From JBFLVT01 sp036804525 (GTDB taxonomy: Bacteria > Bacillota > Desulfotomaculia > Desulfotomaculales > JASEER01), in the NCBI GenBank assembly GCA_036804525.1, contig DAIRSE010000019.1, positions 1 to 42,197 of the forward strand: a stretch of 42,197 nt of DNA, in the 5' to 3' direction. Position 1 is the stretch's first letter. Every line of letters begins with the position of its first letter. The notes below the pieces were generated by a model, which worked only from the letters and a program-made list of their open reading frames with translations, was not told the DNA's origin and did no database searches. Positions 16,774 to 25,139 of this stretch are shown here, piece by piece. The translations under genes and the position numbers were made by a program.

Positions 16774-17673
16774 ATGGCCAAGAAAGTTGCACGGTATTAC
16801 GAAAAAAGCATTAAGTATATCCTCGGTATCGTAGCGGGCACTTCCATCCTTATTCTCTTTTTAATTTTCTTCTTTTTGTTTAGAGAAGGTTCCGGTGTCT
16901 TTGCGCAAGTCAGCCTGTTCGATTTTGTCTTCGGAACGAAGTGGCTGCCTGTTTCCGAACCGCCGCAATTCGGCGCGCTGGCGCTGATTGCGGGTTCTCT
17001 GACCGTTACCGTCGGCGCAGGAATAATCGCTATCCCGCTGGGTATCGGCATCGCTATGTTCCTGGCCGAGGTCGCGCCCCGCAGCATCCGCGAGATCAGC
17101 AAGGCCGTTATCGAACTGCTGGCGGGAATACCTTCAGTGGTTTACGGCTTTCTCGGGCTGACCATTCTCGCGCCGTTCGTGAAAGAGATTTTTAACCTGC
17201 CAAGCGGCTTGTGCGCTTTTACGGCATCGCTCGTTCTGGGCATCATGGCCCTGCCCACGGTGGTCAGCATCTCGGAAGACGCCCTTGACGCCGTACCCCG
17301 TGAATACAGGGAGGCATCCCTGGCCCTGGGGGCTACAAAGTGGGAGACAACCTTGCGCATTGTGGTCCCCACCGCTCGCTCCGGACTCATCGCCGCTTCC
17401 ATGCTGGGCCTGGGGAGGGCTATCGGAGAAACCATGGCTGTCTTGATGGTTGCCGGCAACGCCACCATCATCCCCCACTCCGTTTTTGACCCGGTTCGAA
17501 CCATCACCGCCGATATTGCGGCTGAGATGGGCGAAACAGTGAGGGGCGGGCTGCATTACCAGGCTCTTTTCGGCCTGGGCATGGTGCTCTTCGCCATAAC
17601 TTTCGTTATTAACCTCGTTACAGACGTGGTTTTTGCCAAGACTTCTTCCGTTAAAAGAGGTGCGTCTCTGTGA
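16774..17673 (+). CDS. pstC: Phosphate ABC transporter permease PstC
   Basis: A 299-residue inner-membrane subunit of the high-affinity phosphate importer. It has an N-terminal helix (about residues 13-37), six further hydrophobic segments, and the permease coupling motif EYREASLALGATKWETTLRIVVP (EAA loop, near residue 180) that docks onto PstB. GIPSVVYGFLGL is the usual PstC/PstA signature near 118. It leads the operon and overlaps pstA by four bases (GTGA), which implies translational coupling. Confidence 0.95.
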   Translation: MAKKVARYYEKSIKYILGIVAGTSILILFLIFFFLFREGSGVFAQVSLFDFVFGTKWLPVSEPPQFGALALIAGSLTVTVGAGIIAIPLGIGIAMFLAEVAPRSIREISKAVIELLAGIPSVVYGFLGLTILAPFVKEIFNLPSGLCAFTASLVLGIMALPTVVSISEDALDAVPREYREASLALGATKWETTLRIVVPTARSGLIAASMLGLGRAIGETMAVLMVAGNATIIPHSVFDPVRTITADIAAEMGETVRGGLHYQALFGLGMVLFAITFVINLVTDVVFAKTSSVKRGASL

Positions 17674-18518
17674 TCTCCAGAAACGCGCGGGAACGGGCCG
17701 GCTTTGGCGCGCTTGCGGTGTGCACGGTCTTCGCTATTATTCCCGTCCTGGCCATTGTCGGGTACCTGATCTGGAAGGGATGGCCTGCCCTGACATGGGA
17801 GTTTTTAACCCAACCACCGCGTAAGTTTATGACTGAGGGAGGGATTTTCCCCGCGATAATCGGAACCGCAGGCCTTACTGTAGGCACTATTATCGTAGCT
17901 CTACCGCTGGGAATCGGCACCGCCGTTTACCTGGTGGAGTATTCCAAGAAAAACTTCTTCACATATCTGGTCAGGATTGCTATCGTCAATCTTGCAGGCG
18001 TACCTTCGGTGGTCTACGGCCTGTTTGGGCTGGGCCTTTTTGTTTTGATGCTGGAAATGGGACGCTCCCTGGCGGCCGGAGCCCTTACCCTGGGACTCCT
18101 GACCCTCCCGGTCATCATCGCCACCGCTGAGGAAGCCCTGCTGGCGGTACCGGACGATTACAGGCATGCCAGCCTCGCCCTGGGTGCCACGCAATGGCAG
18201 ACCATCAGGCGTGTAGTTCTGCCCGTGGCTACGCCTTCAATTCTGACCGGCACCATCCTGGGTATCGGTCGCGCAGCCGGGGAGACAGCGCCGATCATGT
18301 TCACAGCCGCCATTGTCTACAGCCCAAGGCTACCCAGTTCGGTATTTGATCCGGTTATGGCTCTGCCCTATCACCTCTACGCTCTGTCAACAGAAGTTCC
18401 CAATGTGCCCGACCATATAGCTTTTGGAACCGCTGTAGTATTACTCTTGCTCGTTGGCAGCCTGAACCTGGTTGCCGTAGCGATCCGGACGAGGATAAGG
18501 CTCAAGCGTATCAGGTAG
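17670..18518 (+). CDS. pstA: Phosphate ABC transporter permease PstA
   Basis: A 282-residue membrane subunit that pairs with PstC. It carries LAGVPSVVYGLFGLGLF near residue 110 and the EAA-type loop DDYRHASLALGATQWQTIRRVVLP near 167, and six hydrophobic helices. GTG 17670 lies within the pstC stop (GTGA) and is preceded by AGAGGTG. The pstB gene follows after 36 bases. Confidence 0.95.
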   Translation: MISRNARERAGFGALAVCTVFAIIPVLAIVGYLIWKGWPALTWEFLTQPPRKFMTEGGIFPAIIGTAGLTVGTIIVALPLGIGTAVYLVEYSKKNFFTYLVRIAIVNLAGVPSVVYGLFGLGLFVLMLEMGRSLAAGALTLGLLTLPVIIATAEEALLAVPDDYRHASLALGATQWQTIRRVVLPVATPSILTGTILGIGRAAGETAPIMFTAAIVYSPRLPSSVFDPVMALPYHLYALSTEVPNVPDHIAFGTAVVLLLLVGSLNLVAVAIRTRIRLKRIR

Positions 18519-18554
18519 CGAAACGATAAGGTGCACAAAGTGAAAGGTGATCGA

Positions 18555-19310
18555 ATGGCCAACAAAATGGAGACCGTAAACCTCAACTTTTTCTACAAGG
18601 ATTTCCACGCCCTGACCGATATCAACCTGCCGGTTAAAGAGCATGCCGTGACAGCCTTAATCGGCCCTTCGGGCTGCGGAAAGTCCACCTTTTTGCGCAC
18701 GCTGAACAGGATGAACGACGTTATTGAAGGTACGAGAATCCAAGGCGAAGTCTTACTGGATGGGAAGAATATCTACGATCCGGGAGTGGATCCGGTAGAT
18801 TTGCGTAAAAGAATCGGTATGGTTTTTCAAAAGCCAAACCCATTCCCAATGTCCGTTTTCGATAACGTCTCCTACGGTCCACGGATTCACGGCATAAAAC
18901 GCAGGGATGTTCTTGAAGAGATCGTCGAAAGAAGCCTGCACCTGGCCAACCTCTGGGACGAGGTCAAGGACAGGCTGCACGAATCAGCGCTCGGACTTTC
19001 CGGCGGGCAGCAGCAGAGGCTTGTGCTGGCTCGCGTTCTGGCGGTTGAACCGGAGGTAATCCTGATGGATGAACCCGCTTCCGCCCTGGATCCTATCTCT
19101 ACATCCAAGCTTGAGGACCTTATTCGAGAACTCAAGGAAAACTATACCATCGTTATCGTCACCCACAACATGCAGCAGGCAGCCAGAGTGTCCGATTACA
19201 CAGCTTTCTTTTTGAACGGCGAAATGATTGAATATGATTTAACCAACACCATCTTTACCGCTCCCAGGGATAAACGAACCGAGGACTACATCACCGGCAG
19301 ATTTGGTTAA
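18555..19310 (+). CDS. pstB: Phosphate ABC transporter ATP-binding protein PstB
   Basis: A 251-residue ATPase that powers phosphate import. It shows Walker A (GPSGCGKST, residues 37-45), a Q-loop in MVFQKPNPFPMSVFDNV, the signature LSGGQQQRL, Walker B (VILMDEPASALDP) and the H-loop (IVTHNM). ATG 18555 is preferred over GTG 18531: AAAGGTGAT precedes it and the length then matches the family (about 250). One oddity is ARVLAVEP where PstB more often has ARAIAVEP. Confidence 0.95.
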   Translation: MANKMETVNLNFFYKDFHALTDINLPVKEHAVTALIGPSGCGKSTFLRTLNRMNDVIEGTRIQGEVLLDGKNIYDPGVDPVDLRKRIGMVFQKPNPFPMSVFDNVSYGPRIHGIKRRDVLEEIVERSLHLANLWDEVKDRLHESALGLSGGQQQRLVLARVLAVEPEVILMDEPASALDPISTSKLEDLIRELKENYTIVIVTHNMQQAARVSDYTAFFLNGEMIEYDLTNTIFTAPRDKRTEDYITGRFG

Positions 19311-19328
19311 AAGGAGTTTGTTAGAGAT

Positions 19329-19985
19329 ATGGTAAGAGAATCTTTTCATCAGCAGCTGAACGACCTGCGGGACGACGTTTTACGGATGGGGAATATGGTC
19401 GAGTGTTTTCTCGACCTGGCAATGACTGCCCTCAAGCGCCAGGATATGGACCTGGCCGCAAAAGTGGTAATGGATGACGACAAGGTGGATCAATTGGAAC
19501 TCCAAATTGAGAAAAAATGTTTGTCGCTCCTGGCCTTGCATCAGCCGGTGGCGAGAGACCTCAGGTTTATCGGGGCAACTCTGAAGTTTTGTACCGACCT
19601 GGAAAGAATTGGGGATTATGCTTCGAGCATTGCCAAGATTACGCTCAGCATGGGGAGCGAACCGTTCATAAAACCGCTTGTCGCTCTGCCGCGGATGGCC
19701 GAAGTTGCCCAGGAAATGCTCAGGGAGAACCTGGTGGCCTATGTTGAATACGACCGCGAGCTGGCGCTGAAGAGCGCCGCAAAGGACCACGAAATCGACC
19801 ACCTTTATAAAGAAACATTTACAGAACTGCTGACCTTAATGACTGAAGACCCTAAGAACGTTATGCAGTCCACTTACCTGATGCTGGTAGCCAAATACCT
19901 TGAACGAATCGGCGACCACGCCACCAACCTCAGTGAATGGGTGATCTACATGGTCACAGGTGAACGCCTGGACTTGAACGATTAA
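19329..19985 (+). CDS. phoU: Phosphate signalling protein PhoU
   Basis: A 218-residue, all-helical protein made of two repeated three-helix PhoU domains. Each carries the metal-binding style motif: DDKVDQLELQIEKKCLSLLALHQPVARDLRFI near residue 43 with DLERIGDYA, and AKDHEIDHLYKETFTELL with YLERIGDHATNLSEW near 190. PhoU links PstSCAB occupancy to the PhoR kinase and restrains it when phosphate is plentiful. It is the last gene before a terminator; the start ATG 19329 follows AAGGAG. Confidence 0.95.
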   Translation: MVRESFHQQLNDLRDDVLRMGNMVECFLDLAMTALKRQDMDLAAKVVMDDDKVDQLELQIEKKCLSLLALHQPVARDLRFIGATLKFCTDLERIGDYASSIAKITLSMGSEPFIKPLVALPRMAEVAQEMLRENLVAYVEYDRELALKSAAKDHEIDHLYKETFTELLTLMTEDPKNVMQSTYLMLVAKYLERIGDHATNLSEWVIYMVTGERLDLND

Positions 19986-20011
19986 CCCCTGGACAAATTA
20001 GACTTATCATA

Positions 20012-20033
20012 AGCACCGCTCACAGGCGGTGCT
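20012..20033 (+). terminator. Terminator after phoU
   Basis: AGCACCGC/GCGGTGCT forms an eight-pair stem over the loop TCACAG and is followed by TTTTACTTTTTCTTT. It ends the pstCAB-phoU transcript, so pstS needs its own promoter. Confidence 0.8.
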
Positions 20034-20156
20034 TTTACTTTTTCTTTATTGCATTTTAACGTGATCTTGCTGTTCCCGCCTTAGCATGGGAACAGGTACT
20101 TGCCGGTCGCATTGGAGATGTTTTTATGAACAGTGCTAGGAAAACTACAAGCTATC

Positions 20157-20208
20157 TTTACATGATTTACATCTTCTTTAAGTACGCTTAAAATCCATTT
20201 GTTATATT
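20157..20208 (+). promoter_or_regulatory. Candidate Pho promoter of pstS
   Basis: Direct hexamers TTTACA (20157), TTTACA (20166), TTTAAG (20177) and TTAAAA (20188) precede a good -10 (TATATT, 20203-20208). The last three are spaced by exactly 11 bp, as in the pstC array, though they match the consensus less well. No TTGACA-like -35 is present, as expected of a PhoP-activated promoter. Confidence 0.5.
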
Positions 20209-20256
20209 CAGCTATGGAGAGGGTTAACCCTAAATTTCTATAAGGAGGGTTCATTT

Positions 20257-21144
20257 TTGGTTAAGACGGTTTCCAAGGTGGCACTGGTCCTTATGGCTCT
20301 TCTCCTGATCGCCGGTCTGGCTGCGGGCTGCGGTGGCGGCGGAGACAAGCCTCAGGACACGAACCAGGGGCAGAGCGCATCGGAGTTAAGCGGAACCCTG
20401 CAGCTAAATGGCTCGACCACGGTGACCCCGATCGCCCAGGCGTGGGCGGAAGCGTTCCACGAAAAGAACCCAAAGGTTGAAGTCGTTGTCTCGGGTACCG
20501 GCTCAGGTGACGGCATCGCCGCCCTGATCAACGGCACCACCGATATCGCGATGGCTTCGCGTAAAATGAAGGACAAGGAAAAGGAACAGATCACCAACGG
20601 CACTCCTAAGGAGTACGTTGTCGGTTACGACGCTCTGGCCGTGATCGTACACCCCAGCAACCCCGTTCAGTCTCTGAGCATGGCGCAGCTTAAAGACATT
20701 TTTACCGGCAAGATCAAGAACTGGAAAGAAGTCGGCGGGCCGGACAAGGATATCATCATCTACACCAGAGATACCAGTTCGGGCACCTACGAATTCTTTA
20801 AAGAACACGTCCTGAATAAGGAAGAGTTTGCTGAACGCGCTAAAAAGGTTGCTTCCAATGCGGCGATGACCAAGTCCGTTGCCCAAGACGAGACTTCTAT
20901 CGGCTATGTCGGCCTTGCTTTCGTCGACAGTACAGTTAAAGCTCTGCCGGTGAGCGCCGAAGGCGGCAATCCCGTCCCGCCCAGCGTCGAGACAGCAAAA
21001 TCCCACGAGTATCCCATCGTGCGCGATCTCAACATGTACACCATCAATGAGGCCCAGGGTCTCGCCAAGGCCTTCCTTGACTTCGGCTTGAGCGCCGAAG
21101 GCCAGGCAATGGTACAGGAAGTCGGCTATATCCCCGTTAAATGA
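20257..21144 (+). CDS. pstS: Phosphate-binding lipoprotein PstS
   Basis: A 295-residue extracytoplasmic phosphate receptor. The N-terminus has a lipoprotein signal with lipobox LAAGC (cysteine 25), then a glycine-rich linker. Phosphate-binding loops are visible as LNGSTTVTPIAQAWAEAF, VSGTGSGDGIAALINGTTDIAMASR and YTRDTSSGTYEFF. The start is TTG 20257, seven bases after TAAGGAGGG. It lies downstream of phoU with its own promoter and terminator, whereas pstS usually leads the operon; this allows separate, higher expression of the receptor. Confidence 0.95.
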   Translation: MVKTVSKVALVLMALLLIAGLAAGCGGGGDKPQDTNQGQSASELSGTLQLNGSTTVTPIAQAWAEAFHEKNPKVEVVVSGTGSGDGIAALINGTTDIAMASRKMKDKEKEQITNGTPKEYVVGYDALAVIVHPSNPVQSLSMAQLKDIFTGKIKNWKEVGGPDKDIIIYTRDTSSGTYEFFKEHVLNKEEFAERAKKVASNAAMTKSVAQDETSIGYVGLAFVDSTVKALPVSAEGGNPVPPSVETAKSHEYPIVRDLNMYTINEAQGLAKAFLDFGLSAEGQAMVQEVGYIPVK

Positions 21145-21160
21145 GGCTGCTTCAGGTTTG

Positions 21161-21221
21161 CCGGCGGTGAGCCGCGAAAGGGCACGCCTCCCTTTCCCAG
21201 GCTTACCGCCGGTTTGTTTTT
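21161..21221 (+). terminator. Long-stem terminator after pstS
   Basis: A 13-position outer stem (CCGGCGGTGAGCC with GGCTTACCGCCGG, one wobble) encloses an inner GAAAGGG/CCCTTTC stem and is followed by TTTGTTTTT. It lies 16 bases after the pstS stop and just before the phoR stop on the other strand. Confidence 0.8.
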
Positions 21222-21229
21222 CCCCTACT

Positions 21230-23005
21230 CTACTGAGGACCCTTCTTCGGCAGCGTAAAGAAAAACTCGGAGCCCTTACCGGGCCTGCTGTTGACGCCTA
21301 CCGTGCCCCCGTGGATGTCCACGATATGCTTAACAATGCTGAGACCCAAACCGGTACCGCCCTGCGCGCGGCTTCTCGCCTTGTCAACCCGGTAGAACCT
21401 TTCAAAGACCCGGTCGATGTCATCGGGCGGAATGCCTATGCCCGTGTCGCGCACCCACACCACGACGTCCCTTCCCTTTTCCGCGACTTCGACATCCACC
21501 CTCCCCCCGGCAGGAGTATACTTGACAGCGTTGTCTACCAGGTTCACCAGCACTTGTTCGATCAGGTCGCGGTCCGCTTCGGCTACCACAGGCGCATCCG
21601 GCAGGTTGACATATAACGAAATTTTCGCGTTGTCAGCCTGACCCCGAAGCTTTAACACCGCGTCACCGGCGATGGAAGATATGTCCACCGGGAGGCGTCT
21701 CAGTTTGACCTGCTTGGCTTCGATCCTCGATAAATCAAGGAGATCCTGAATCAGCCTTTTCAGCCGCTCAGCCTCGTGGTCGATGATCTCGACGAACTCC
21801 CTGCTGGCCTTCTCATCATTCAACGCCCCGTCAAGCAGCGTCTCCGTAAATCCTTTGATTGCTGTAACCGGTGTTTTTAGCTCGTGAGAAACGTTGGCTA
21901 CAAAATCCCGGCGCATCCTTTCCAGCTTGCGTTTCTCGGTAATGTCGCGGAGCACGGCAACAACCCCTGTCAGCCTTCCGGTCTGGTCACGGATCGGAGA
22001 AATATACACTTCAAAAAAGGTCTCGTCGGGATAAGCGATCTTAATTTCCCGCTCAACGGCATAGCCGCCCTGAAGCCCCTCGTTGATCAGAGCAGACAAT
22101 TCCGGGTGCCTGATCACTGCATCATGGGGCCTCCCGATGCTCTCAGGACCGCTAAACGACAGAAACCTTTCAGCAGCCGGGTTGATGAGATCGATCTGGC
22201 CCCTTCTGTTGATGAAAATGATGCCGTTGGCCATACTGCCCAGGACAGCTTCAAGCTTGCTTTTGCCGTCGGAAATCAAGGTTACCTTGTCCCTGATCGT
22301 CGCGGACATCTGGTTGAATGCCTCGGCGAGCTCGCCGATCTCGTCCCTGCTTTCCAGCTTCGCCCGGCAGTCAAAATCACCCCGGGAAATCCTCCTGGTG
22401 AACTCGGTCAGTTTCTCTATGGGATCGGTTACCCTTTTGCTTAATCCGATGCTCACCAGGACGGTAAACAAGACGGCCAGAGAAATAGCCACCACAACTG
22501 CTGACCACAGCCTGAAAAAAGCGCCTCTTATCTCGGCCAGGGATAGAGCAAGCCGCAGGAAGCCAACAGGTTTATCCTCTTGTATAATGGGCACGGCAAC
22601 ATACATCATGTCTGTATCCAGGGTGCTGCTGTGACGGACGGAAACCCCGACACCGCTTCTTAAGGCTTCCGCTATTTCGGGGCGGCTGATGTGGTTCTCC
22701 ATTTGGGCCGGATCCTCAAGCGAATCCCCCAGGACCGTTCCGTCGATATTGATTATAGTTACCCGGGCCTTAACGTCCTGGCTGATCCTGCGCGTCAGTT
22801 CGCCCATGGTCGCCGGGTCCCATCCGTCTCGTCTCGGCTCAAGTAAATCGCGCGCCAACAGTGCTTCGGTTTCCAGCCTGGTTTGGAGGTTGTCGTAGAA
22901 GTAATCCTCAAGGGAATTCAAAAGGTAAGCCCCGAGGACAAGCATCGACATAATCACTAAGCCGATGTAAGTTGCCGCTAATCGCCATCTCAGGCGTCTG
23001 TGCAG
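21230..23005 (-). CDS. phoR: Phosphate-sensing histidine kinase PhoR
   Basis: A sensor kinase of about 591 residues: a membrane helix, an extracytoplasmic sensor domain, a second helix, then HAMP (KRVTDPIEKLTEFTRRISRGDFD), a PAS domain (MANGIIFINRRGQIDLINPAAE), the phospho-acceptor H-box (FVANVSHELKTPVTAIKGF) and an ATPase domain with NLVDNAVKYTP, DTGIGIPPDDIDRVFERF and GGTGLGLSIVK. The start is uncertain. The frame opens at GTG 23086, but that codon has no ribosome site and a terminator-like hairpin lies inside the extra codons. A strong GGAGGG stands six bases before an in-frame CTG at 23005, used here; a non-canonical start is the price. It lies downstream of phoP and converges with pstS. 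Confidence 0.85.
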   Translation of the reverse strand: MHRRLRWRLAATYIGLVIMSMLVLGAYLLNSLEDYFYDNLQTRLETEALLARDLLEPRRDGWDPATMGELTRRISQDVKARVTIINIDGTVLGDSLEDPAQMENHISRPEIAEALRSGVGVSVRHSSTLDTDMMYVAVPIIQEDKPVGFLRLALSLAEIRGAFFRLWSAVVVAISLAVLFTVLVSIGLSKRVTDPIEKLTEFTRRISRGDFDCRAKLESRDEIGELAEAFNQMSATIRDKVTLISDGKSKLEAVLGSMANGIIFINRRGQIDLINPAAERFLSFSGPESIGRPHDAVIRHPELSALINEGLQGGYAVEREIKIAYPDETFFEVYISPIRDQTGRLTGVVAVLRDITEKRKLERMRRDFVANVSHELKTPVTAIKGFTETLLDGALNDEKASREFVEIIDHEAERLKRLIQDLLDLSRIEAKQVKLRRLPVDISSIAGDAVLKLRGQADNAKISLYVNLPDAPVVAEADRDLIEQVLVNLVDNAVKYTPAGGRVDVEVAEKGRDVVVWVRDTGIGIPPDDIDRVFERFYRVDKARSRAQGGTGLGLSIVKHIVDIHGGTVGVNSRPGKGSEFFFTLPKKGPQ

Positions 23006-23037
23006 AACAATCCCTCCTCTCCCGACTTCCGGCGGGC

Positions 23038-23062
23038 AAAAAAAAACGAACTTCTTAGTTCG
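23038..23062 (-). terminator. Candidate attenuating terminator between phoP and phoR
   Basis: On the minus strand, CGAACT-AAGA-AGTTCG is followed by nine T residues, 38 bases after the phoP stop and about 32 bases before the proposed phoR start. The six-pair stem is short, so partial read-through is likely and would lower kinase relative to regulator. Confidence 0.5.
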
Positions 23063-23099
23063 GTTCGGAAATATAAGCGACGACACAAAAAGGACGAGT

Positions 23100-23798
23100 T
23101 CAGCTCGCCGGCGCCCTAAATTTATAGCCGACGCCCCTTACGGTCTTAATGTATACCGGATTCTTGGGGTTGCTTTCGATTTTCTCGCGTAGATGACTGA
23201 CGTGTACGTCCACAATCCGGGTATCGCCGGCGTAACTGTAACCCCATATGTTGTTAAGCAAGGCGTCCCGCGTCATCACCCGTCCGGCGTTCCGCGCGAG
23301 AAAATCCAGAAGTTCAAACTCTTTCGGGGTAAGCTCTACGGGTTTGCCGTCTACCGTCACTTCATAACTGTCCGAATTAATGACCAACCCGCCGATTCTG
23401 GTTTCTGAACTTCTTACGTATTCCTCTTTGGGTACTGTCCGCCTGAGGACCGCCTTGACGCGCGCGACGAGTTCCCGCGGGCTGAAGGGTTTGGTTATAT
23501 AGTCGTCGGCTCCGAGTTCCAAGCCCAGTACGGTATCGATTTCCTGGTCTTTTGCGGTGAGCATGATAATCGCTGTCTGAACGCTTTCCTGCCGGATACG
23601 CTTACACACCTCAAAACCGTCAATCCGGGGCAGCATGATGTCGAGGATCACCAGGTCCGGCTTTTCCTCGCGGACAATCCTGAGCGCTTCCTCCCCGTCA
23701 TGCGCTTTAAATGTAACAAAGCCCTCTTTTTCCAGGTTAAATGTTACAAGGCGGACTATGGACTTTTCGTCATCAACCACGAGCACCCTGCGGGTCAT
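23100..23798 (-). CDS. phoP: Phosphate response regulator PhoP (OmpR family)
   Basis: A 232-residue response regulator. The receiver domain has the acidic pair VVDDE, phospho-acceptor aspartate 53 (LVILDIMLPRIDGF), the conserved threonine (IIMLTAKDQ) and lysine (DDYITKPFSPREL). The C-terminal winged helix (residues 135-230) has LTPKEFELLDFLARNAGRVMTRDALLNNIWGY and ends in VYIKTVRGVGYKF. It should bind the 11-bp-spaced repeats ahead of pstC and pstS. ATG 23798 follows GGCGGTGA. Confidence 0.92.
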   Translation of the reverse strand: MTRRVLVVDDEKSIVRLVTFNLEKEGFVTFKAHDGEEALRIVREEKPDLVILDIMLPRIDGFEVCKRIRQESVQTAIIMLTAKDQEIDTVLGLELGADDYITKPFSPRELVARVKAVLRRTVPKEEYVRSSETRIGGLVINSDSYEVTVDGKPVELTPKEFELLDFLARNAGRVMTRDALLNNIWGYSYAGDTRIVDVHVSHLREKIESNPKNPVYIKTVRGVGYKFRAPAS

Positions 23799-23840
23799 CG
23801 CCCGTCACCGCCAAATAAGCTTTTTATCAAACACCTGCCT

Positions 23841-23873
23841 AAAAACAGAATTCGGCATTAGATAGCCGAATTC
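23841..23873 (-). terminator. Candidate terminator after the small gene at 23929
   Basis: A nine-pair perfect stem (GAATTCGGC/GCCGAATTC) with an eight-base loop, followed on the minus strand by TGTTTTTAG. It lies between the stop of the 92-residue gene and the start of phoP, and so should separate their transcripts. Confidence 0.5.
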
Positions 23874-23928
23874 CTACATAAAAAGCGAGTTTCATTATTG
23901 GTTCCTATGGTACAAAGCACCAGAGCCA

Positions 23929-24207
23929 TCAGATATGGAGGTTGGCTTCCCTGATCCGCCGGGCCAGTTCGAACTCGATTGGCTCGGGGTCAGCAACCGG
24001 ACGAAATTCAACTAGATCGGGAGACAGCTTAGCCAGAAGAATGCCTTTCCCGTCTTTCTCCACCACCAGGTAGTAATCGGTCTGCAGCACCCGTACGGCA
24101 TAATCCGGAGGGTCCTCCGGACGATATATCTGGCGAATTTCAAAGACCTCAAGGTTATCCCTGTTGTCCAGGAAGTAGTCTATGGCATCCCGAAGCGTGA
24201 CTTGCAC
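23929..24207 (-). CDS. Hypothetical protein, 92 aa
   Basis: A soluble, acidic 92-residue protein starting at GTG 24207, six bases after GGAGGG. The sequence reads as an alpha/beta mini-domain (LRDAIDYFLDNRDNLEVFEIRQ, YAVRVLQTDYYLVVEKDGKGILLAKLS). No family is recognised. It lies upstream of phoP on the same strand with a hairpin between them, and divergent from the DUF554 gene. Confidence 0.6.
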   Translation of the reverse strand: MQVTLRDAIDYFLDNRDNLEVFEIRQIYRPEDPPDYAVRVLQTDYYLVVEKDGKGILLAKLSPDLVEFRPVADPEPIEFELARRIREANLHI

Positions 24208-24317
24208 GGTAATCCCTCCACAACACAAGATTTCAGGTCACTTTACATCATAACCAAGCGCGCACCGGCTTGGCAACCTCTGACGCACATACCGGGATGG
24301 CCGGGTCGATAGACTAT

Positions 24318-24344
24318 AAAGGCCGGACGTAGGGTCCGGCCTTT
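24318..24344. terminator. Perfect 11-bp hairpin between divergent genes
   Basis: AAAGGCCGGAC-GTAGG-GTCCGGCCTTT is a very stable symmetric hairpin. The following T tracts are weak on both strands (TTTAGCTTT, plus; TTTATAG, minus). Its place between two divergent gene starts is odd for a terminator, so it may end an unseen short transcript or be a leader structure. Confidence 0.4.
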
Positions 24345-24392
24345 AGCTTTACGTCTTCAGGCAGGAATTCAAGGAGAGGCCGCCAATTAACC

Positions 24393-24420
24393 TTAACTAT
24401 AGGTCTTTACTCTATATATT
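24393..24420 (+). promoter_or_regulatory. Candidate sigma-A promoter for the DUF554 gene
   Basis: TTAACT, a 16-base spacer and TATATT stand 21 bases before the TTG start of the DUF554 gene. The spacing and -10 are good, the -35 is moderate. Confidence 0.4.
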
Positions 24421-24440
24421 CTTAACACGGAGACATCATT

Positions 24441-25139
24441 TTGACTGGCACTGTTGTTAACGTGGCTGCAATTTGCATTGGATCGATCCTCGGCCTGGTA
24501 ATTAAACGAGGTATCCCTGAACGGGTCAGCGAAACGGTTATGCAGGGGCTTGCTCTGGCCGTAATTCTGATCGGCCTGCAGATGGCTTTTCAGACCCGCA
24601 ATCCGCTAATTGTCATCGGAAGCCTTGCCCTGGGCGGGCTGGTCGGAGCGGCAATAGATATCGAGGGAAAGCTCGACCGCCTGGGACGCTGCCTGGAGTC
24701 CAAAGTCGGAGGCAATGGTCACGGAGAAATAGGGCGGGCATTCGTCACCGCAAGCCTAATCTTTTGCGTTGGCGCCATGGCTATTATGGGCTCAATAGAA
24801 GACGGTTTGACTGGTGAAGCTAAAACCCTCTTTGCGAAATCCATGCTTGACGGTATTGCTTCCATCATTTTTGCCTCTACTATGGGTATCGGTGTGATCT
24901 TTTCCGCCATCCCGGTTCTCCTCTACCAGGGATCTATCACCCTGGCCGCCGGCGCCGTCAGTCCTTATCTCAGCCCCTGGGTGGTCGCCGAACTGACCGC
25001 TACCGGCGGTCTCATCATCGTCGGCATCGGGGTTACGATTCTGAACGTTAATGGTTTTCGAGTCCGTGTCGGCAACTTGCTCCCGGCCATTTTTATTGCC
25101 GCCGCGGTCACCATGGTCCTCGAAAACCTGAAGCTTTAA
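24441..25139 (+). CDS. DUF554 membrane protein (YdfK family)
   Basis: A 232-residue polytopic membrane protein of about six helices with the family N-terminus (GTVVNVAAICIGSILGLVIKRGIPE), the GLVGAAIDIEGKLDRLGRCLE segment near 75, and FVTASLIFCVGAMAIMGSIEDGLTG near 108. The length fits the family (about 230), so the gene is complete. Function is unknown; a transport role is suggested only by topology. The start is TTG 24441 after GGAG. Its last 348 bases overlap, antisense, the extended frame of the methyltransferase gene. Confidence 0.85.
   Translation: MTGTVVNVAAICIGSILGLVIKRGIPERVSETVMQGLALAVILIGLQMAFQTRNPLIVIGSLALGGLVGAAIDIEGKLDRLGRCLESKVGGNGHGEIGRAFVTASLIFCVGAMAIMGSIEDGLTGEAKTLFAKSMLDGIASIIFASTMGIGVIFSAIPVLLYQGSITLAAGAVSPYLSPWVVAELTATGGLIIVGIGVTILNVNGFRVRVGNLLPAIFIAAAVTMVLENLKL

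Noticed and set aside
23047..23062. CGAAC...GTTCG pair between phoP and phoR as a LexA/SOS box.
   Set aside because: The half-sites are six bases apart, not four, and they form the stem of a T-tailed hairpin; a terminator explains them better.
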